Positions 63,753 to 64,000 of a stretch of DNA of 64,000 nucleotides are shown piece by piece (within the stretch, counting starts at the first letter, position 1; each line of letters begins with the position of its first letter). Source of the DNA: Rhizobium sp. 2MFCol3.1. GTDB taxonomy: Bacteria; Pseudomonadota; Alphaproteobacteria; Rhizobiales; Rhizobiaceae. A program made the position numbers and the translations under genes. A model generated the notes under the pieces. That model saw only the letters and a program-made list of their open reading frames with translations, searched no databases and had not been told where the DNA came from. The stretch covers positions 599,195-663,194 of the forward strand of contig NZ_KB898353.1 of assembly GCF_000377565.1 (NCBI RefSeq), in the 5' to 3' direction.

Positions 63753-64000
63753 AAAGCCCGGAGACATCCCTGACAGATGTTCGGAGACATGCCTGACACT
63801 CACGGCGTGTTCGTGAGGTCGATTTTGGCGACCTTGGTTGCGCCGAAGAAGACGCCGTATAGGCCGTCGCGGTCGAGCGGACGGATGGCCAGGCATTCTC
63901 CCTTGAAGGCGCCGGGCACGCGCCAGGCCTGACCCTTGAAGACGATGTAGCCCTTGGTCGTGCTGATGCGACGGACGATCTCGCCGCTGTCGTAGACGGG
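63750..64000 (-). mobile_element. IS481-type insertion sequence, partial (right end outside window)
   Basis: The probable end near 63750 (TGTAAAGCCC) is followed by two nearly identical 17-base direct repeats with CGGAGACAT at 63759-63775 and 63782-63798, then the 3' end of the transposase gene on the minus strand. The exact IS boundary and inverted repeats cannot be fixed from this side only. Confidence 0.65.
63800..64000 (-). CDS. Transposase, IS481-type, C-terminal fragment (5' end outside the window)
   Basis: The visible 66 residues, ending at TGA 63800-63802, contain DSGEIVRRISTTKGYIVFKG and a C-terminal domain with RPLDRDGLYGVFFGATKVAKIDL, as in the C-terminal beta-barrel of IS481-type transposases. 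The catalytic DDE domain lies beyond the window. The gene runs leftward from outside. Confidence 0.72.
   Translation of the reverse strand, partial: PVYDSGEIVRRISTTKGYIVFKGQAWRVPGAFKGECLAIRPLDRDGLYGVFFGATKVAKIDLTNTP

Noticed and set aside
1..64000. CRISPR arrays, rRNA or tRNA genes, replication origin
   Set aside because: No regularly spaced repeats, tRNA-like cloverleaf or rRNA sequence, and no repABC-type genes were recognised by eye.

Overview
The window is GC-rich and has the gene content of the Rhizobium/Agrobacterium group (Rhizobiaceae, Alphaproteobacteria). Markers are a complete erythritol catabolic operon, minCDE, many ABC uptake systems with separate binding proteins, DUF1127, DUF982 and DUF2291 genes, a cyo quinol oxidase and rhizobial palindromic repeats. 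Erythritol genes, minCDE and transport operons together suggest a chromid or large secondary replicon, but this is inference: no replication genes, rRNA, tRNA or CRISPR array was seen.

Layout. 1-7.2 kb: a minus-strand acetylpolyamine-type operon (amidohydrolase, PotFGHI-like ABC transporter, acetylpolyamine deacetylase, serine hydrolase), facing a LysR regulator. 7.3-15.6 kb: small metabolic and stress genes (cupin, RibD-like reductase, carboxylesterase, glutathionyl-hydroquinone reductase, LysR, Frm2-like nitroreductase), a DUF982 protein and a GAF-GGDEF-EAL protein. 15.6-31.5 kb: polyol island. The minus strand carries a DUF2291 protein, the EryEFG-type importer, then a DeoR repressor with a second FGGY kinase and a second GlpD-like dehydrogenase. 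The plus strand carries eryABCD-eryH-eryI, preceded by a short ORF overlapping eryA. 31.7-35.4 kb: alpha/beta hydrolase, DUF1127 gene, and minCDE behind a perfect CtrA-type site. 35.6-38 kb: siderophore-interacting reductase and a LacI regulator.

38.1-47.6 kb: two divergent ABC importer operons, one with a metallophosphoesterase, share a promoter region with two Pho-box-like sequences and a perfect 16-bp palindrome. The ATPase gene of the plus-strand operon has an in-frame amber codon. 47.6-55.7 kb: a YkgJ-type protein, a histidine phosphatase, SURF1 and cyoABCD, facing an MFS transporter. 55.7-64 kb: ABC-F ATPase, YjgR-type HerA ATPase, small hypothetical genes, zwf, an antitoxin-like gene, and the end of an IS481-type element at the right edge.

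How the genes cooperate: erythritol would enter through EryEFG, be phosphorylated by EryA, oxidised by EryB and isomerised by EryC, EryH and EryI to D-erythrose 4-phosphate, with EryD as repressor. The neighbouring kinase and dehydrogenase paralogues suggest that a second polyol shares the importer. The 43.2-43.5 kb region looks like a phosphate-starvation control point for organophosphate scavenging.
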